Source: Eukaryota sp. TZLM1-RC | Lineage: Eukaryota; Metamonada: BaSk clade | Direction of reading: 5' to 3' | NCBI GenBank assembly: GCA_040285825.1 | Contig: JAUPSS010000004.1 | Location: 1,240,001 to 1,304,000 of the forward strand | DNA length: 64,000 nt | Shown: piece after piece, positions 60,070 through 64,000 of the stretch | Position numbering within the stretch: position 1 is the first letter of the stretch | Layout: the number at the start of each line of letters is the position of its first letter | Program-made: the position numbers and the translations under genes | Notes under the pieces: model-generated | The model's database searches: none | What the model saw: only the letters and a program-made list of their open reading frames with translations | Told to the model about the DNA's origin: nothing

Positions 60070-60865
60070 TCTTGAATAAATTATTTTAGTAGTTGTTCAA
60101 TTCTATTTCTAGAAACTCTTATCTCAAAATGTTCAATATAATTAAGATTATCATTGAATATGATACCATCATTACATCTTAATTTTTTAATGATTTAAAA
60201 TATGGGATTACATATTCTCCATAACTATGTATATTTAAACGTTCTAATTTAGGTCATTTTCCCGTATTATCTAGAAAACATATTGAATCTATTTCCAGGA
60301 ATTTCAAATTTGGTAAATGATAAACTCGATGAATGTCATAATCAGCACAATCACCTAAAATTAATTCTTCTAATGATTCTTCTGAAATATCAGAGAATGT
60401 TTCCATAGATAATTTTTTTAATTTTGGTAAATTACCTTTAACAATTGTATATCCAACACTCAACTCTATTAAATTTTTAAATCAACAATATTTTTAGAAT
60501 CAATATTTAATGAAATCAAATTACCTGGATTAATATAATCAAGTTCATTTATGAATGGTCTCAGTTCAAATGATAATTTCTCTGATTTTGACATATTCAA
60601 TGGACGATATTTTGGACCGATGGTCACACAAACTTCTTTTAGTGATTCAAATTTCTCAATATCTGATATATCATCATCAGCTAACTCAATTGAATGAATC
60701 TTTGATTTTAATATTCTTGGAATTTTTTCATAAAATGTCGAGTATAATTTAAGTTTATTCACATCAAATGTATTAATTAAGAAATCATAATTTGTATGAC
60801 ATGGATGTATAACATTGTTTGTATTTTCAAATTGTTCTTTCAAGAATTATTTACAATTATATTTT
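60070..60865 (-). pseudogene. LRR-protein gene cut by family F element
   Basis: Minus-strand frames 60843-60469 (FENTNNVIHPCHTNYDFL, then IELADDDISDIEKFESLKEV) and 60463-60254 (GNLPKLKKLSMETF, LPNLKFLEIDSI) are the same family as 58788-59940 and share FENTNNV. They differ in frame by a shift at about 60466. The N-terminus is replaced by a family F retroelement starting at about 60866 (the shared string TTTACAATTATATTTTT ends there). Confidence 0.7.
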
Positions 60866-61500
60866 TGCGTTTTCGTTGTTTTCTATGGCCAAACAATTTG
60901 TCCAATCATTTAACATGTAATTGTGGTAAACCTCTTTTGTTTACTCATCTTTTGAACTGTAAACATTTTATTACATTTAGAAGCAAAGTGCATAATAATG
61001 TCAGGGACCAAATTTATGTAATGTTTGTTAATTGGTATTTTTACTATTTTGGACGCCATGTCCATTGACCCTTGTTATTCTTCTCAAGAACATTTCATTA
61101 ATTCAGATATAAATAATCCTCTTCTTGCTGGCGAAAAATATAAATTTGCTAAATATGCGAAACCCATTTGCTCGGTTAATGAAAATTCTCATGCCCAATA
61201 TAATTTATGTCCCTTTGTTTTTCCTTGCTTGGATCTCTAGGTAAGGCTGCAATGGCTTTCCTTGAAATTTTTGATGAAGGTTTAAAGGAAGGAACTGAAA
61301 GAATTTTCAATCGTGTTAACTGGCAAAACAGGATTGTATTTTCTATTTTTAAGAAAATGTTGAAATTCAATTCTGGTTCACTCTCTTCTTTTGGGAAATT
61401 TTCTGAATCTTTAGCAATTAATTGTTTTGATGTAGGAGAGGCACGTATTGAGGATGTTGAGTTTTAGTTGCATATTTCATAATTTGTTATTCCTAATTAA
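60866..61500 (+). mobile_element. Family F RLE retroelement, internally deleted
   Basis: Pieces: FRCFLWPNNLSNHLTCNCGKP knuckle with THLLNCKHF, FRSKVHNNVRDQIYVM, then a jump that removes the RGD part, LDAMSIDPCYSS, KYKFAKYAKPI (K-x2-K-Y), LLGSLGKAAMAFLE and the end IEDVEF at 61467. The family is the one at 32655-33050 and 39180-39935 with differences. Two frameshifts are visible. Confidence 0.75.
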
Positions 61501-61519
61501 ATAAATTAAATTTGATTAA

Positions 61520-61795
61520 AAAAAATTTCAGTTATAACATCAGAACAATTTCTAATTTTATGACCAATCTTGCCATGTTTTGAGCAGGTTTGCCTTCTTT
61601 TTTGTATTTTTTTAGGTGAAACATTACGAGCATTACGAAAAAGCGAAGATTCATTTTTTTTTAACTAATTTGGTAACGTGTTTTTGGCAAAATGATTTTC
61701 ACAGGAAGATTCATTAGTTTTAAATATTTGTTTTGCAGATCTGACATTGTTTACAAAACGCACAACTGAACGTGAAGAACGAACAGGAAGCTTTT
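61520..61795 (-). pseudogene. Zinc-knuckle-like peptide remnant
   Basis: The minus strand has two short frames with a stop between them: LPVRSSRSVVRFVNNV...ENHFAKNTLPN and NESSLFRNARNVSPKKIQKR followed by CSKHGKIGHKIRNC. The last is close to a C-x2-C-x4-H-x4-C knuckle with His in place of the second Cys. Such motifs occur in gag or ORF1-type proteins and MULE-type transposases. It could be ORF1-like debris of one of the retroelements here, but this is inference. Confidence 0.4.
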
Positions 61796-61814
61796 TTATA
61801 GTTAAATTGAAACT

Positions 61815-61875
61815 GTTACTTTTATTAAACTTACACACTTGACCAAATTAACTTATGACAATGGGATTTTATTAA
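61815..61875 (-). mobile_element. Degenerate family A-like tail
   Basis: TTACACACTTGACCAAATTAACTT and AATGGGA resemble the reversed family A tail with several substitutions. Confidence 0.4.
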
Positions 61876-61892
61876 ACATTTCCAAATGTTGA

Positions 61893-62084
61893 TTGATTGG
61901 TAGAGACCAAATTGAGATTGAAGGTGGCAAAAATCAATTAAGTTTGATTGATAGTGTTTATGAAAGTTTGCAAGTTGTACATGAGGAAGAGTCTTCAATT
62001 GAATCAGAAAATCAATCAGTTGACCAGTCAAAAACTGCTGATTATGATCTTGATGATGATTTCGAACCTGTATCAGATGATTAA
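61893..62084 (+). pseudogene. Truncated paralogue of the acidic-repeat protein
   Basis: 63 codons match the end of the gene at 26541-28394: LIDSVYESLQVVHEEE, then one 25-aa unit (ESENQSVDQSKTADYDLDDD) and PVSDD at the stop. The other copy has eight units. The upstream part is missing. Confidence 0.75.
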
Positions 62085-62880
62085 TCTCCTAGTTTCTTTA
62101 AGTTCATTTTGTATTTTAAATCTAGTTTTTTTTAGTTTTTCTATAAATGTAATTATTTGTGCATGATATTTTAATAAAATTAATTCCATGTTTTTATTTT
62201 CTATATTCGATCACTTTTGATGTTGAGCCAAGAGGTTTTGTTATGAAAATCATTATCCACTTCACAACAAAGTTAATTAATTTTTCTCATTTATTTTCTG
62301 TGCTGTTTCACTTTGATTACAAGTGAATAGCATTATCAAAGTCAATAATATTGATTTTATGACTTTATGAATAAATAAGAATACATCTGTTTACACCAAA
62401 CGATTTTCTAAAATTATGAATGTCAGCTAGAAGCATAACTTTGAATTCCGGAATTTCAAAATGAAAAGTTAGAATTTAAAGGTAAGGCTAGAAGTTGTTG
62501 ACGTTTGAAAGAAAAATACCTCAAATACACTAGGTAAACAAATTTTCACTAGAAAGACTTTTTCCTGTGCTCTTCAAAGCCACACTTGTTTCAATCAAAT
62601 CCTTATTAGCTGGATATTAAATCCATCATGGAAAACCAAATATTAACTAAGCGTCAATTCTTGATGAGTCAGATTTAACTAAACCTAGGTTTACATTATT
62701 TGTTGGAGAATCTGTTAGACGATATTGCAAAAAGGATCTCTTTACGCCTCATTAATTGAATAAAGTTTAAATAGGGTAAACAAGTTTGTTGCGGGATGCT
62801 TGCAGGAAGTCTGCCATCATTATCATTTGCTTGAAATTTGGTAATTTGATTTCTAGAGGAGGAATTTGTCATAGACAACT
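62085..62880. repeat. Duplicated flank of the acidic-repeat gene and LRR fragment
   Basis: Matches 28395-29160: poly(A) region, a TTGATGTTG string, then the PWWxxY-type relic (62600-62640) and an LRR tail on the minus strand (62878-62696: GRLPASIPQQTCLPYLNFIQL). About 120 bp around 62420-62545 has no counterpart in the first copy. Confidence 0.65.
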
Positions 62881-62894
62881 AAACATAATAATTA

Positions 62895-64000
62895 TTGAAC
62901 ATGCACACTTAATAAAATTAATTAATAATCAATAGGACGAAAACCATTGAACCAAAATTTCCTCTACAAAATCTTGATCTGCTTGCTGTCTAGCTAAAGC
63001 TTTTCTAATTCGATTGAACAACCGAGGTAATCTATTAATAATGGCAAATTGAATCCGAGAGCGCCAAAAAAATCAAATCTATTCATTGTTGCTTCTTGAA
63101 CCATTTTTTGGAAATCATTCAAAAAGGTTCCTGCTTCTACTGATAGTCTTCCGTTTATCGAAAATGGGAAAACAATAAAAACAAGTTGTGTATTTCTATC
63201 AGCATTAGCCTCTGTGATATCTTTGTCATTCTTTCTATATTTTCTTCATCTTTAAATTCAAGAGCACTTACAGGATTAAGTTTTCTTCTTTGAACCAAAG
63301 TGTTGTTCGCAACCTTACAGGAGACAAAGTCAACGCAGCTTCAGAGTTCTTAATCAAATCACAGTATATATCACCTCTATCATCAAAACCAAAACTATTC
63401 AATAACAGTTTTTTCTTCAGCAGAGGCTCTTTGATACACGAAATTCTTGCAGTTTGTACCATATAGAAAACAGTGTCTCTAACAGCATCATGTAATGAAG
63501 AATGATAACTTATTTATTTCGAACAATTCATGGCATGACGCAAAGTGAGCTGTGGTGAAATCGAACAAATACATTTTTTTTGATAATAATTGATTAATGG
63601 GGATATACAAATATAATCTCATTTTTGTTACAAATGCTTCATTAGTGGCACACAATCCAAATCTTCGTGGTACAATGGTTACAAAAAGTGAAGAATCTGA
63701 TGACTTATTTTCAGAAACACCCTTTTCCAATAACAATGAGTGAAGATCGTGATTTGAAACAGCCGAGCTGCATATATTATTATAAAGATCATTTTCATAC
63801 ATTCCAGTCAATTGCTTCTGTAATGTTCGAAGAGTGTATTTTAAATTTAAAAGATTCTTTTCTGGAATATTGCCATTGAATGATTGGAGAAAGCAATGAG
63901 TTCATTTTTCTACATCAATTTGTGCAATTTTTTCATTTAATACAAAAACAGTGGAACTTTGCGTTGTCATTAATAAATCTTACTAATCTGCAAATCTTTC
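62895..64000 (-). mobile_element. Family A RLE retroelement running off the window end
   Basis: On the minus strand the element comes from beyond 64000 and ends with the family A tail at about 62895-62960. The 63811-63488 frame (MTGMYENDLYNNICSSAV, RFGLCATNEAFVTKMR) covers the region before and around the knuckle, and 63462-63268 the RGD part (DDRGDIYCD). Stops near 63525 and others interrupt it. The RT part may lie outside the window. Confidence 0.8.

Overview
The window is nuclear DNA of a unicellular eukaryote that I cannot name. It is strongly AT-rich and uses the standard code. It carries spliceosomal GT-AG introns of 52 and 73 nt, two tRNA-Glu genes with introns, AATAAA-type 3' ends and many decaying retroelements. 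About half of it is mobile DNA or relics of it. No virus, plasmid or bacterial operon is seen.

Layout. 0-5 kb: a tRNA-Glu joined to two truncated non-LTR retroelements, flanked by two copies of a 0.45-kb repeat, then an empty stretch holding one 55-bp retroelement tail. 5.2-14.4 kb: two Ty3/gypsy families (A and B) and an IS630/Tc1/mariner-like transposon arranged as a large inverted repeat; a third degenerate transposase follows to 15.8 kb. 15.9-19.4 kb: a divergent gene pair, a three-exon hypothetical gene and an RCC1-LRR-Sel1 gene, then a Fanzor-like C-terminal fragment (19.6-20.1 kb). 21.5-23.7 kb: a decayed paralogue of the RCC1-LRR gene. 26.5-28.4 kb: an acidic protein with eight 75-bp repeats. 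29.6-31.4 kb: a RING plus ADP-ribosyltransferase-like protein. 34.1-39.1 kb is the most gene-dense part: a WD40 protein, a UBE2G/UBC7-type E2, an apparently intact Fanzor (eukaryotic TnpB relative) and a coiled-coil protein. 39-43.9 kb: an internally deleted LTR element and retroelement debris. 44.0-45.3 kb: a second ART-like gene with a frameshift. 45.3-64 kb: mostly truncated non-LTR elements in several families, a second tRNA-Glu, a tRNA-Lys, and LRR pseudogenes broken by insertions.

The non-LTR elements share one C-terminal plan: an RT core with YMDD (seen once), a Cys-His knuckle, then an R-G-D / V-D / K-x2-K-Y pattern like the restriction-like endonuclease (RLE) of R2/R4/CRE/NeSL elements. 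I label the families A, B, B', C, C', D, E and F by their 3' ends. Five insertions have exact 9-14 bp target-site duplications visible here, which fixes their ends.

The most notable protein finding is the 638-aa Fanzor-like gene with RuvC-like acidic residues, Cys pairs and a basic nuclear-localisation-type cluster, with a hairpin over its stop codon and a second Fanzor-like relic elsewhere in the window. The second is the RING-ART protein and its RING-less relative. Calls rest on motif reading by eye; none has been tested by a database search.
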